A stretch of DNA of 64,000 nucleotides from Eleginops maclovinus (Eukaryota > Chordata > Actinopteri > Perciformes > Eleginopidae). The stretch spans positions 2,730,916 through 2,794,915 of the forward strand of contig NC_086361.1 of the NCBI RefSeq assembly GCF_036324505.1. Direction: 5' to 3'. Below the pieces are notes generated by a model that saw only the letters and a program-made list of their open reading frames with translations, did no database searches and was not told where the DNA came from. Shown in pieces: positions 34,261-46,880 of this stretch (positions within the stretch are counted from its first letter, which is position 1; each line of letters begins with the position of its first letter). Made by a program: the position numbers and the translations under genes.

Positions 34261-34729
34261 GAGAATAGAAAGTGACTGGTGCTGGATGAGGGACGGGTGT
34301 GTGAGGGAGGGGGATTAATGTCCTGGTACATTTCCATTGAGGCTGTGGGGAAAGGTGGGTCGGACGGAGGGCGGAGAGGTCAGGGGAGAGATGGGAGCGG
34401 GGGTAGAGGGAGATGAGAGAGGGGGAGCGAGAGGAGAGAGGGAAACAAAACTTGACCAGAAATGTGGCCAGTGTTACCGTGAGTCAGCGTAACGTTGACG
34501 TTTAATTTGAAACAGAATTTTAATTTCCACATGATTCAGTTCACGAGTCTTTTCTATGGAAAACTCGATTACAACGTTACTTTTAATACGTTTCATAAGC
34601 TAAGTTACATGTGATGGTAAATGTATTATTGATACTGGCTTGCATAGTCATAGTTATTATTGCTGCTGTAAGGATTTATACCAAACAAGACACATTATCA
34701 GTACAGAGGCTGTTAGCGGAGCTGGCAGA
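34261..34729. other. Purine-rich tract and unassigned sequence
   Basis: 34300-34450 is strongly purine-rich (GAGGGAGATGAGAGAGGGGG). The remainder shows nothing recognisable. Confidence 0.5.
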
Positions 34730-35184
34730 GCCGACAACTAGCGGCTAGCGCCCACTGACAGCACTAACCTGTCAATCAAAAGGACCACGCCCTTAATTAT
34801 GCATAATTTTAAATAATTTAAACGGGAGAGTTATAGAAATTCACCCTCCTCACAGTTGTCATGAATAGGGAAATTAGCTATAGAAACGAAAAGCAATTTT
34901 TGTGCTACGCTGTAAACATGTTTATTTCTGCTGTAAAAATTGGCATTTTTAACATAGGGGGGGTCTATGTAAATTGCTCTATTTTGGAGCCAGGCCACGC
35001 AGCCATTCGATGAACTGCAGTTTTTGGCACTTCCGTATGTGTTTCACTGCTCAGCACCGGAGGTTGCCCCTTGTTCTTGACACACACCTACCCTATACCA
35101 GAGGCTGGGAATCTAAAGCCCTCCCCCGGTTTCCTGAGAGGGGCGTTGCCAGATTGACCCATTTCTTCAATAGCAGGGTTTTAC
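34730..35184 (+). repeat. Interspersed repeat of unknown class
   Basis: Contains GTCAATCAAAAGGACCACGC, AATTATGCATAATTTTAAAT, AACTGCAGTTTTTGGCACTT and CACCGGAGGTTGCC, phrases I recall as a high-copy teleost repeat. No duplication or inverted ends were established, and no second copy lies in this window. Confidence 0.4.
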
Positions 35185-35284
35185 CATGAGATGGCGCTTC
35201 CTCCACAAATACACAGAGGCTAACTGGGTGAACTTGTTTAGTCTTGGTTCACAGTTTGTTTCCTGGACTAACAGAACTGTCACT

Positions 35285-37395
35285 TCAGCCAACATGAAGA
35301 AAGTCCTGCCGAAATACTATCAGCACGTCAGCTGCCCCACGCGCGGTGGAAATACACTGGACCATGTTTACACTCCTTTCCGGCATGGATATAAAGCCCT
35401 CCCCCGCCCCCCCTTCGGCAAGTCAGACCACATATCTCTTCTTCTGCTCCCCGTTTACCGGCAGAGACTGAAGAGGGACCGACCTGTGACAAGGACAGTG
35501 CAGCGTTGGTCCGAGCAGTCTGACTCTGCTCTCCGCCACTGCTTTGGCATCACGGAGTGGTGTGTGTTTGAGGAGGACGATATAAACACACACAATGATG
35601 CGGTCATTTGCTACATCGGCAAATGCATCGATGACGTCGTGCCGCGGATTACTGTACGGACATTCCCAAATGAGAAGCCCTGGATAAACGGCGAGGTCCG
35701 AGCTAAACTTAAAGCACGGGCCATCGCGCACAGCGGCGGTGATTTGGATGAGTACAGGAATTCCAGGTATGCACTCCGGAGAGCTATTAGCAGTGCGAAA
35801 GACAATACAGGGACAAGGTGGAGTCGAACTACAAGGGCTCCAACGCCAGAAATATGTGGTCTGGACTAAAAACAATAACAGACTACAAAAGGACAACGAG
35901 TGGTGCTGAGGAAGTGTCTGCATCTCTCCCAGATGAACTGAACACATTTTATGCAGGCTTTGAGAAGCCCCCGGCTGTGGAGGCACAAAAGGCCAGGGAT
36001 CCCTGCTCACTGGTTTTAACCAGTGCAGATGTGTGTAGATCTCTGAAAAGGATCAACGCACACAGGGCTCCTGGACCTGATGGCATCCCTGGCCGTGCTC
36101 TCAAGGTGTGTGCAGTTCAGCTGGCAGATGTGTTCACAGACATTTTCAATAGGTCACTGCTCCAGTCTGTAGTCCCCACATGTTTTAAAGAGTCCATCAT
36201 TGTCCCTGTCCCCAAAAAGACAAAACCCATCTGCCTCAATGACTACCGCCCAGTTGCACTCACCTCCATCATCATGAAGTGCTTTGAGCGGTTAGTCAAA
36301 ACTTTTATCACCTCCTCCCTCCCTGACTCACTGGACCCCCTGCAGTTTGCCTACAGAGCAAACAGGTCCACGGATGATGCCATCTCCCTCACCCTCCACA
36401 CTGCCCTCTCCCACCTGGACCAGAGGAACACTTATGTGAGAATGCTGTTCATTGACTACAGTTCAGCATTCAACACCATTGTGCCCTCCAAGCTCATCAT
36501 TAAGCTCAGGGACCTTGGGCTCAACAGCGCCCTCTGTGACTGGATCATGAGCTTCCTGACGGGCAGATCCCAGGCAGTGCGGATGGGGAACATCACATCC
36601 TCCACCTTGACCCTCAACACCGGAGCCCCTCAGGGTTGTGTGCTCAGCCCTCTCCTCTACTCCCTGTTCACGCACGACTGCGTGGCCACACACAGCTCCA
36701 ACACCATCATCAAGTTTGCTGACGACACGACCGTCATCGGCCTGATCACAGACGGCGACGAGACGGCGTACAGAGAGGAGGTCAGAGCCCTGACATCTTG
36801 GTGCCAGGACAACAACCTCCATCTCAACGTCAGCAAAACAAAGGAGCTGATTGTGGACTACAGGAAGAGGCAGAGAGAGGCACACACACCCATCACCATC
36901 GACGGGACTCCTGTGGAGAGAGTCAGCAGCTTCAGGTTCCTCGGGGTAAACATCAGTGAGGACCTGACATGGACACATCACACCAGGGTCATATCCAAGA
37001 CGGCTCGACAGCGGCTCTTCTTCCTCCGCAGGCTGCGGAAGTTCAACATGGACTCCAGGATACTCTGCAACTTCTACAGGTGCACCATCGAGAGTATCCT
37101 GACTGGCTGCATCACCGCCTGGTATGGCAGTTGCACCGCCCTCAACCGTAAGACTCTACAGAGGGTGGTGAAAACTGCTCAGCACATCACCAGGACGGAG
37201 CTGCCATCCATGGAGGACCTCTACACCCAGCGGTGTAGGAAGAAGGCCGGTAGGATATTAAAGGACCCCCATCACCCCAGCAACAATCTGTTCTGTCTGC
37301 TGCCGTCTGGCAGACGGTACCGCAGCATCCGGACCAAGACTACCAGACTCAGAGACAGTTTTATACCACAGGCTATAAGACTACTGAACTCCTGA
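35285..37395 (+). pseudogene. L2-like endonuclease-reverse transcriptase
   Basis: The endonuclease end has NTLDHVYT and the catalytic GKSDHISLLL. A single-base deletion near 35805 shifts the frame, after which the RT reads uninterrupted for 525 codons (35818-37395). RT motifs seen: HRAPGPDGIPGRAL, DYRPVALTSIIMKCFE, LQFAYRANRSTDDA, FIDYSSAFNTI, NTGAPQGCVLSPLLYSL, catalytic KFADDTTVIGL (near 36712), and FRFLGVNIS. The C-terminus ends IRLLNS. Apart from the frameshift and 5' truncation the RT looks well preserved, so the insertion is fairly young. Confidence 0.92.
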
Positions 37396-37427
37396 GCTCT
37401 GTGAATGTCTACTCACATCAGTTTATA

Positions 37428-39317
37428 GTACACACCAGAAAAAGTTGGGACACAAGTCCACTTTTAGACAAGCTCCACAGTAAGTTTTTCCCAACTCCTC
37501 ATTCAGTAATGTAATAATTCAATGTTCCCAAGTTATTTAAAACAGTGAGAATGCCAATCTATGCAAGTAATGTTAAACACATAAAGCCAATCGGTCCAGT
37601 CCAGACATCCTTGAACTTATACGGGGACCTGAACAAGGTCATCATGGGACTGTTCCACTTGTAATGCCATCTCAGGGGCTGACCCCATTTCAAAAAACCC
37701 TATTTGATAAAAAAATAGCAACACTAATCTTCAGCATTGATTAATACACAGGGTTCATCTATTTCAAAATTTTATATCCCCTGTAAAAAACCGGGCATGC
37801 GCCCAATAAACTTCAAGTAAAACCTGTGTAATTTTTTGGGTTTTTTAAACAAATGTATGAGCACGGAAGGCAACACTGCATCCTAAATATGGCAAAGAGC
37901 CCTTAAACTAGTGAGGCATGGGCACTCTGTGGGCCATTGTAACTGAGAGCACGATGCTGCCCTTCCAGCTGGGGGTGCAGTTCAGTACGGTCAACTTTTT
38001 GCTTAAATCACAAAGAAAAATAATTTAATTAAAACAAGTTTAACTGCAAACAATAAGGCCAGCATGGCTTAAAACAAATGAAAAGGTGCCCGGGGGTAGG
38101 CGCTTGAGGGACAGACAGGAAGAAAGATTATACAAGAAACAAATAAATCACTAATTCTTAGTTTTTTTGTGGTACAAAAAAAAAAACCGCAAAACTCACA
38201 TAGACTAAAAAAGGTGAAAAAACTGATAGTGAGTAGGGGGTCCCTGAGGGGTCGGGGGCATTCCCCTCTCATCCCCACCGCGATTTTACACGTTCCCTGC
38301 ACGTTTGAACATGCGCTTAAATCAAACAATCCGACAGTTATAGTAGTAAAGTAATAATTACATGGAAAACTGTAATATAAGGCCGTTAAGATGCCGGCCC
38401 AGTCGAATAAATATAAGAGTTTGTTCATAATTTAAGTTAATGCGGCTCGCTAAGCCAGTGTTAAATACTGATAAACAAGGATGATTAAACACGCACTTAT
38501 CCCGGGTTGGTGTGAACAAAACAAACCGGTTATTGAGTGTTTAAAACGGTCCACAGTTTCGTATAAAGATTCATTTCCATTTCATATGTAATTGCACTTT
38601 TCTATTTCTCATTTTGTTCATAGAGCTTGAACATAATTATAACAAAGGAACGAAAAAACAAAATCCCCACGATTTTGTCAATGTAATTATGCCTACTTTT
38701 GTATAAACCCCCATCCAGCATTCAACAGTAATAACTGTTATCCTATTTTCAACTTCGAGTTTTAAAAATAGATAATTACAACCATGAACTATCTTATCTT
38801 ACGCATGCCAATTACAGCTGGGAGTCGCAGAGCACATGAACGGACAGCTTGGACTAGGCTTCCCATCCCCGTGGCCACAATTGCATTTTTTTCCATACAT
38901 TAATCGGGGGAAAGTTCCCTGCACTATTAATGTTTTTGGGGAGAGGAAACCCGGGGTGGGTTACCAATCACGCTGGTTAGTGTTCTGATAACAACCAAAA
39001 AGGCCAAAATACCAAAATGATTTCATTGCTGCACTTGCCTGCGGCTCTCTCACTTGCGGTTTTGGGCTTCGAGGTTCGCATTGCAGGGGAAAGGGGTCCA
39101 TGATCAGGAAATTTAGCTTTTGACTCGAGGCATGTCAAGTCATTACAAGTAAAAGAGGCAAAGTCCGAGTCAAGTCTCGAGTTAATAGTATTCAAGTCCA
39201 AGTCGAGTCGTAAGTCATGCCGAATTTGATCAAGTCAAGTCTGAAGTCATTAAATCATGACTCGAGTCTGACTCGAGTCCAAGTCATGTGACTCGAGTCC
39301 ACATGTCTGGTACACAC
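37428..39317 (+). mobile_element. Probable hAT-like insertion in the L2 3'UTR
   Basis: The LINE 3'UTR phrase GTTTATAGTACACAC is interrupted at 37436 and resumes at 39310. GTACACAC occurs on both sides (37428-37435 and 39310-39317). The right end reads ...GAGTCCACATGTCTG after a string of GACTCGAGTC-like units, like the outer element at 5362-9086. The left end begins CAGAAAAAGTTGGG and matches the expected inverse only at its first four bases, so the left terminus is diverged or deleted. GTACACAC recurs in the LINE 3'UTR, so chance cannot be excluded. Confidence 0.55.
38104..38860 (+). repeat. Interspersed repeat, family B, copy 1
   Basis: Shares ordered blocks with 40408-41420: GACAGACAGGAAGAAAG, GATAGTGAGTAGG, TTCCCTGCACGTT, GATGATTAAA then a CATCCCG/TATCCCG block, ACAAACCG with TTAT, and TGTAATTATGCC. 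No coding capacity. In this copy the repeat lies inside the probable hAT insertion. Confidence 0.6.
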
Positions 39318-39690
39318 ATACATATATATTATAATACACATCTGCCATACACATCTGTTTATAGTACACACATCTATATATTATACATATCTGCCATATA
39401 GCCTACATCTGCTATACATAATATATGCATCTGCCCATACCTCCTCATTCAACAGTGTAAAGTGTTTAAATACTTTCAATGTATTCCACATATGTATATA
39501 TTTCACATCCTCAAATCTTTATTGTTGTTATTGTAAATATTCTTCTCTCTTTTTGCACTATTTTATTTATCTTATTTGCACCATGTATGTGGAGTTGTTG
39601 GAGGAGCACGCGACATAAGATTTTCATTGCCAACATACGTTGTATCTGCTGTGCATATGACCAATAAAACCTTGAAACCTTGAAACCGGG

Positions 39691-40407
39691 AGAACTGTTG
39701 ATGACAAGGACCTATTGTAAAGCTAATGGAATGGTTGGGCCATGTGTAGGATCCCACTCAGGGACTGGACCGCTAAAATACTTCAGAAAACACCTCTATT
39801 GAATGAAAAAAACAGTTGCAGTAGCGAAAGCACTAAGCTAATCAGGCATGGATAAAACACAGGATCAGTCTATGTGTCAAGGAGACACTAGTTTCTCCCC
39901 TGTCCAAGAACGGGAAATGGTCCGGTCTGACAGCGCACAATACATTTAAGTCATTATTTTTACCAAGTTAAATCCTGTTAATTGTTTTTGACTTTTATTA
40001 AACACTCAATATTTATTCGAAGACGTTTATTACCAGCAATGAGACATAGAGGCAACAGGAACTGCAACAGCATAAATATGCAAACCCGAGCCTACAGTTA
40101 AAACTACTGATGGAGATCAGAGGGGGACGGGAGGACTGTGGCACTTTCTGATGGCCCATTAGGTGTGAAACTTAAAGAGAGTCACAGCACTGCTGACCCA
40201 ACTCGTCCTATGCTGAGGTGATGTCAGGATCCCTTGGCGTTACACTGGGAAGTTTTAGCATCGATCTTTAACTTGAAGGGAAGTCCCATAGCAACACAGA
40301 AAAGATGCTCATTTATGACCCAGTGGTCTGGTAAACTCTTATTTTGAAATGAAAAGAAACAGGTAAATACAGTTTCCCGCGTTCCTGAGCTGGTCAGACT
40401 TTCTGTC
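39691..40407. other. No recognised feature
   Basis: Intronic non-coding sequence between the LINE tail and the family B repeat. No exon recognised. Confidence 0.5.
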
Positions 40408-41420
40408 CTGACAGACAGGAAGAAAGTCCGACATTATACAAGCAAACAAATAAATAAAAACAAGGATAATTGTGGCTTATTGTTGAGTAATTATCAGTGT
40501 GTGGTTTAGAAAAGAATAACAAATTAGAAGGAAAAAACGACCGCGAAAAAGTCCGACATTATACAGTAAAAATAAAGAAGTAAGAACAATAATTGTGGCT
40601 TGATAGTGAGTAGGAATAAAGTTGTTGATAATCGCCGTGAGACCGGGTCGGCGGAGAGCATTTCTCCGCGATCTCAAGTCGTCTACCGTCGATTTTCAAC
40701 TTCCCTGCACGTTGAAAATCGACGCTAAACAAACAAATACCAACAGTAATAGTTCAACAGTAATACAGTTAACAATGGACACTGTATATATTGTTGTCTG
40801 CTCGTGGTGAGATGACGAGGCTCCATTAGAAATAAACCTATTAGAGTGAATTACTGAGTTCAGGCAAGTTATTAACGTTTTAATGACGTTGACTACAGCA
40901 TATTGGCATTTGTTAGTGCGTATGATACATTAAATGATCGTTATGATGATGATTAAAAATCATGCACTTCATCCCGTTGGATGTGATACAAAAACAAACC
41001 GATTATTTGTGTAGTTGTAAATACATGTGGATTAAACCACATGTATTTCGTTTTATTAAATATTTCATTTCATTTCACTATTTTATTTGCATATTTCTTT
41101 TTTCTATTTCTAACTATTTGTTTTGCTTCATATTGTATTTCGCTGCTGTAACAAACAAAAACAACAACAAAAAAACAATATCTAAATACATGTGTGTGTC
41201 CGGGCCATAAATGTAATTATGCCATCACTTTTCAGATAAAGCCCCGGCATCCACAGCTACTTCTGTATTCTACAGTATAATTCTTTTCACCTCCCGTATT
41301 GCTTTCAACCTTCCAGCTTTTATGGAGAAAATAAGTTATATCATTATAACCAGAGGCACGTTTCTCACTATTTTACGCATAAAAGTAACAGGCTGCTGTG
41401 TCTGTGCCAGAAGCAGCATG
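40408..41420 (+). repeat. Interspersed repeat, family B, copy 2
   Basis: The same ordered blocks as 38104-38860, less truncated. An internal near-duplication (AAAGTCCGACATTATACA at 40424 and 40549) and a hairpin-forming GATTTTCAACTTCCCTGCAC then GTTGAAAATC at 40691-40720 are visible. It lacks the GACTCGAGTC tail of copy 1's host element. Confidence 0.6.
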
Positions 41421-43254
41421 AATCAGCTGTTTAGTTCATGAGCTCCATGGTGGCTGCGTCCATCAATGCGCCACTTGGTGGACCGATGAGCCATTGCAGT
41501 TTCTATCCATATCAATTATCAAGGGGGCGTCACAAGTCTGAGCCGTGTCCACTACGTCACACTGGGGGTTTTCCTTTTGGCGAGAGCTGCAAAGGACCCG
41601 TACAAGACGGTGCGGGTGGGGACGCCGAAATCAAGTGATCTGTCTGTAGGTGTTACTCTCATGTATACCATTAATCAAATATACCACTGCTGGCATGGTG
41701 TGATTCACAGAGACGTGTCGGAGGTAGTTAATAATTCAAAGACTTGAATTAAACATTAAGCTTTGTGAAGTTCATTCTAGATCTTTCATTAGCCAAAATC
41801 ATAGGCTCCTAATGTGTCTTTGCTGTTCAGGCTGTTCTCTGAGGTGCATTCTGGCAGAAATAGCCAATGCACTGTATTTATAAGAATACAATGTTTATTA
41901 CTGTATGTATTAAACCATGTCTGTCATACTAGATAGATCATTACTGAAGAAGTGGAAAATTAGCATTTCTAAGTGTGTATATATATAAACCCTGTGCCTG
42001 GTACAGGAGACAACATGAATAAAGGAAATTGAATTGGTTTATTCTTAACGATTCCAGACTGCTATAAGCTGAGTCACCAGCCGACAGTCTGGTCTCATGG
42101 TGGCGGCATTGTGCTGCCTATAACACAGAGCTGTCTCCCTGCCAGATGAATAGTGGGTGGCAGCTTTTAAGCATAGCCTCCCAGCCCTTTGTTCAGAGAA
42201 GGTCATTAAGCCACTGCTGTGTGCAGTTGGTAAGATCTTCTGAATAACTGAGCAGTAAACAGCTGCGGGGGATAAGGCAATTTTTCCTCTAAAAATAGGA
42301 CTTCCTTTGTCTCAGTTGAGGCAATACTGATAGCAGCAACACTGTTCAGATAGGATCATTTAACCCCTAAAACTACAAAACCTCATTCACTTACACTGTT
42401 TAGCTTACTATAAAACCATCACGGTATTTATTTTCTAAGAATTTAACTTAAAATGGTGTTTAATAGAATAGTTTTCTGTTTTTTTCATGAAATATATGGT
42501 TGATAAATAACGTTCACATTGCAGTCTCATGCTGAGGAGCTGTTTACTCCTCCCCCTCTCTCAGCGTGAACACTTCTTGATTTTTCCGAAGTTAAGAAAT
42601 AAATGATTCCGTTTCTCCTGCGTTCCCATTCTATGCAGTTCATGACCTCCATAATTTTTGGCCATTAAAATAAGTCTCACTCACAGAATAAAAACAGAGG
42701 ATATGAGTGTGAGACATGCTGGATCTTTTAAGATTGCTCTGAAGGAATCCTTGATTTTGATGTTTGCATTTAGAATTCCTCAGCAGTGTAATAAAGAATG
42801 TAGATCCTCCGGGATGAATGTGACCTTCAGTGCTCCATAATTGCTTGGATTTTAGATAAACTTATCTCCAGACCCCAGTGTGTTAGACTTAATGATCTGA
42901 GACTATTTTGACTCTCCCTGGAGTCCAGGGAAACAGTCTAATCTCCCTTTTTATTCACTCCTTGCACGCCAAGCAGCAAAGTAAATCTGAGCAATTTTAG
43001 GTCTCACATCTATGGAAACTTTAGTGAGACCTTCAGAGAGATTTGTGAGCTGGTTAATTATTCGTATCTTTGGTAGTAATATTAAATATTGACTTTAATT
43101 GAAAATCAACAGGTAGATTTTATGTGACTGTGGGAATATCTGTGGGTTCATTTTGATTTTTGATTTGAGTTTTTTAAAGAGCACTCTGTAAGGTAAAGCT
43201 CTCAATTTAGTTTAGAACATTCCATAAACCAACAAAATGACCATGCTACCGACT
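41421..43254. other. No recognised feature
   Basis: Intronic non-coding sequence. Short open frames show no domains. No tandem or interspersed repeat recognised with confidence. Confidence 0.45.
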
Positions 43255-43500
43255 AGCCAATGGATGTATAAAGAGAACCGGATACAGCTTGCGTTTTCAT
43301 TAAGCCCCCCTTCCAATCAGCTCTTTCACATCCGGTCTCGATTCTGCCACAGAAATGGAGGAACAAAAATAATTTTGGATCTGGCTTTCAGAGCATTTTA
43401 AAACTTTTAGACCCTAAGGATTCCAGTAAGTGTTCTCTTTTCAGTGCAAGTCAATAGCTGTAATACCATCGTTTGGCCACAATGAAACTTTTCTTCAACA
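43255..43500 (+). repeat. Interspersed repeat, family C, copy 1
   Basis: Contains CTTGCGTTTTC, TCACATCCGGTCT, AATTTTGGATCTGGCT, GCATTTTAAA and TGCAAGTCAATAG. These match, in the same order, blocks of 52660-52930. No coding capacity. Confidence 0.5.
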
Positions 43501-43532
43501 ACTGGCATACTACCTTGGGGCTTAAACTAGCC

Positions 43533-44128
43533 CTTCCTATTAGGGATGCACTGATTGCAAAAATTTCGGCAGATGCCGATACTGATGTTAAGAATAACAT
43601 TTTTGCCGATACCGATGTTTTACTATGTAACCTGTAATAGTAGCACAATGCAGACTAAGGCAGCCTATCCCTTTAAGAGAGAGAGTGTGGGATACGTGTG
43701 TGTATGTGTAAGCGCGAGAGAGAGGATGAGCTAGCCATAGTAAGTTTCTGGAAGTTAATGGGAGTAGCAGCAAGTATAACAAAGTCACAAATATAAACGA
43801 CGGCCTCCCAAGAACACTGAAGAATGGATTTAATTTACCGATCCTCCAGACACCTGGTACATGGGGCAGAAGTCCTGCAGCATGCAGCTCCTGTGAGGAG
43901 CCCCCCCCCCCCGAATGACTTTAAAGTTACGGGAGACCTACAGTCACTGTTCTAATCCTTCAAAATGATGCCCGGACTTCAGATTTGGTCCGTCAGATTT
44001 AAAAACAACGAGGCTCATGCGATTTCTCCTGTTTAACATAAACATCGGCGACTGCCATCGGTGATGTCACCTTATTTTACCGATGTGCCGATGTCTCACC
44101 GATGTATCGGTGCATCCCTACTTCCTAT
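43533..44128 (+). mobile_element. Non-autonomous hAT, 580 bp
   Basis: The element at 43541-44120 starts TAGGGATGCACTGATTG and ends CGGTGCATCCCTA. It is bordered by a perfect 8-bp duplication CTTCCTAT (43533-43540 and 44121-44128). Ends carry repeated CCGAT motifs, typical of fish hAT elements of the TAGGGATGCACCGA type. No coding capacity. Confidence 0.92.
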
Positions 44129-45105
44129 CATGTGATGTAACACCATTCTGCCATGAGTCAGCCATTCGAAGACAGAGAAATAAAGCAGCAACAGGGCCTG
44201 TCAATCATGGTAAAGGTTTGTTTTGAAAAATTGATTATTCAATCAATTAATGACAGAAACAAGACAACAACCTTTTGTTTTGTCCTCTCTCCGGGAGGCT
44301 CCTTCCCTGGAGAAGGGTGTGGCTGCCCGGGGGACAGACCTTCAGTTAGCAGTTAGCTCGGGGGTCTGCTCCAGCCCGCTGTGACTCCTGGTGATGGGCT
44401 TTTCTCTGGCTTAATCTCAGTTGCTAAAGGGGCTAACTGCAGCTCCTTCCAGCTAAGCAGTGCCACAAGCTGGGGTTTTGCTGCTGTCACTTTGGATTTA
44501 GTCCAATTGTTGCGGAGCATGCTGGGTTTGAAAGCAGTTGACAGATACTTTTAACAGAACCTACCTTCATTCAAAGGCTCGGTGCAGACAAGGTAAAACA
44601 GAACAGAAACTCCCAATGTAAGACAAACTACAATCCAACAAAGACTGAACAAAAACCAGTATGGGATCCACTGAAAAAACACATGGCTGATGTACTGTTA
44701 ACTTAATCATATGATGGCAGTGTTATTTCACCATCTCACACACACTCTAAAAAGGAAAACTTTAATAAAATGTATTTTGCCATATGATTACACATAGTTG
44801 TAAAATGCACAATCATCACACTGAGCTGTACAGTGATGGATGACCTGTCACACCTCTGCAGGTATGCACAGATATTGAGGGGGGGTGCATAGGATAAGGC
44901 GGTGCTGGTTTATATTCTGGGGTGGGTAAAGGACACGGAGAGCAGAGTGACATTGGGCCTGAGAGAGAAAAGGAGATTTATGTTTCTCATCTGTTGAGCA
45001 AACAGTGAGGCGGAGCCGCTGTCTGCTCTCCATTACACAGCAGCCGACTGCAGCTGAGGCTTCCAGGCTTGGGGACAGGCTGTCCTCCTGTCTGTCCTTC
45101 TGTCT
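44129..45105. other. No recognised feature
   Basis: Intronic non-coding sequence. No exon or repeat recognised with confidence. Confidence 0.45.
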
Positions 45106-45320
45106 GCTTCCAGGCTCAGGGGACATGCTGTGTTTCTGGCTGTCGTCCTGTCTGCGCCGAGGTTCAGGGGATACGCTGTCCTCCGTCTGTCCTTCTGTCT
45201 GCCCTTCTGTCTGCTCCCAGGCTCAGGGGACACGCTGTCCACCTTTCTGCTCCCAGGTTCAGGGGACATGCTGTCCACCTGTCTGCTCACAGGCTCAGGG
45301 GCCACACAGTCCTCCTGTCT
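45106..45320 (+). repeat. Degenerate minisatellite
   Basis: About five copies of a variable 40-60-bp unit built on CAGG(C/T)TCAGGGGACACGCTGT followed by a CCTCCTGTCTG block. Open frames on both strands across it are by-products of the repeat. Confidence 0.8.
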
Positions 45321-46880
45321 GGTCCAAATGGACGGACAGCTTCTCTTTCATCGTTGCCCAACAAAGGGAGTAAGGGACATTTTTGGGATCCCTGGGACTA
45401 AGTAGAACCCTTGGATCCAACCTAACACATTTCCTGCTTGTTAAACTCTTTCCTTCTCTTTTAGGTGCACAGCCCTGCAGTAGGCAAGGCAAAAATGAAG
45501 TCCAATTGTAATTACGTGATGCTGATGACTTTGAAGCAAGCATGTGAAATGAAAACAAATGGAAATCAGGACACCAAAGGAGAAAAAACTGAAAGAAAGA
45601 AATCTGTTTATAGTTACTACATGTAACTATAAATACAAGTATAGAAAGTGTCCTTGCCCATCACCTCCTCTGCTCTCATATTTTGAGATTCCATTTCCTG
45701 TTAGAAACATAGTTAGAAATAAAGTAAAGAACAACAAAGTTATTTTTTGTCTCCCATTATTTATGCAATGGAACTAAGGAAGTTCTGTGTTTGAACTGCA
45801 TCTAGCCTGCCGGCTACTGAGAGGCAGAAAATAAATCCCAGCTGCTCTGTAGTTCTTCCTTGCATCCAACTAGGTCCCTGTCACATCAGATGATGATGTG
45901 GATGCAGGGCAAGCTATTCCAGTAAGGCAGCATGTACTAAAACAGGCGCCCACAAGTGGAATGCAGCTATCATAAATATCATTAAATACACATTTGCTTC
46001 TCATACTGTGACATTGTCTTCAGTGAAGAAGTTCTATGCTGGTCACCAGACTCCCACCTGTTTACCCATATAATCCCTGCCCATACTCACAAGAGAACTG
46101 ATGTTTCCAGAAGCCTTTATTTACCTTTTCTCATCACGGAGGTCTATGGGGATGAAGATTGACTCACTGATGAATGTTTTTGGCACTTCAACAGAATGAA
46201 CAGGGTGGTTAAATATTCAAGCTAGAGACCCGACTCAGTCAGGGTTAGGGTTAGAGTTTTATTGCAGGGTTGATTGGATTGTCGACACCTGGCTCCAACT
46301 TGACTCAGACTAGGTAGAAGAGAAGGACATAACTATTGGGCCACTTGGATGCTTAAGATCTCTATAATCTGGGTATATTTATACTCAGGAGTCAAGACAC
46401 TTTTGCTTAATGGGAAATTCAAGCCCCTAGAAAGCAATCCAGGCAGTATTTGTAGTGGCCAAACAGTGGTTCTACAACTTCCGTGTCCGTCATGGGACAT
46501 CATTGGGTCCAGAAATACTTTTTCCAATTGACTTACATTGGGAAAGAGACGTTTGTTAATCAGCATATCATTGTTGGAGGTAAATAAACTACCCAGTACG
46601 AACCTAATTAGCCCTGTAAATCATTAGGTCCGGAAAGTCCTAAAAGCTCTCCAGCCACGATGAACGGTATAGGCCAAAAGGAGCAGTATCCTCCATGGAA
46701 AAGGAGGCTAAAAGCTAAGATCAAGGCAAGATAGAGGGAAGTCACCCATATATCAGAACTATGGAGAGGTATGACAAGGAAAGAGCACCCGGAAAGGAAA
46801 GTGCAAAGATACAAGGGGAACTAAACACCAGCTACGGGTCACAAGAACAGTAACTCGAAACAGTAGGACCAGACAAACTC
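45321..46880. other. No gene; possible repeat piece at 46480-46565
   Basis: Non-coding. 46480-46565 contains ATGGGACATCATTGGGTCCA and TTTCCAATTGACTTACATTG, phrases I recall from a fish interspersed repeat. Nothing else recognised. Confidence 0.4.

Larger units (their letters stand above)
35285..39690 (+). mobile_element. L2-like LINE, 5' truncated, split by an insertion
   Basis: Starts inside the endonuclease domain (ANMKKVLPKYYQHVSCPTRG near 35293), continues through the reverse transcriptase to the stop at 37393-37395, and has a 3'UTR interrupted at 37436-39309. The 3' end is GACCAATAAAACC followed by CTTGAAAC repeats at 39657-39690, the usual L2-type tail. No target duplication identified. 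Upstream, 35186-35284 is open in the same frame but not recognised as LINE. Confidence 0.85.

Noticed and set aside
35115..35408. Direct repeat AAAGCCCTCCCCCG at 35117 and 35395
   Set aside because: Too short and GC-rich to be called a duplication. One copy is in the LINE coding region and the other in an unrelated repeat.
35423..36981. Minus-strand frames of 172 and 195 codons
   Set aside because: Antisense shadows of the L2-like reverse transcriptase on the plus strand.
45005..45405. Cys/Pro-rich frames near the 45.1-kb minisatellite
   Set aside because: Tandem-repeat translation products with no conserved domain; open on both strands.
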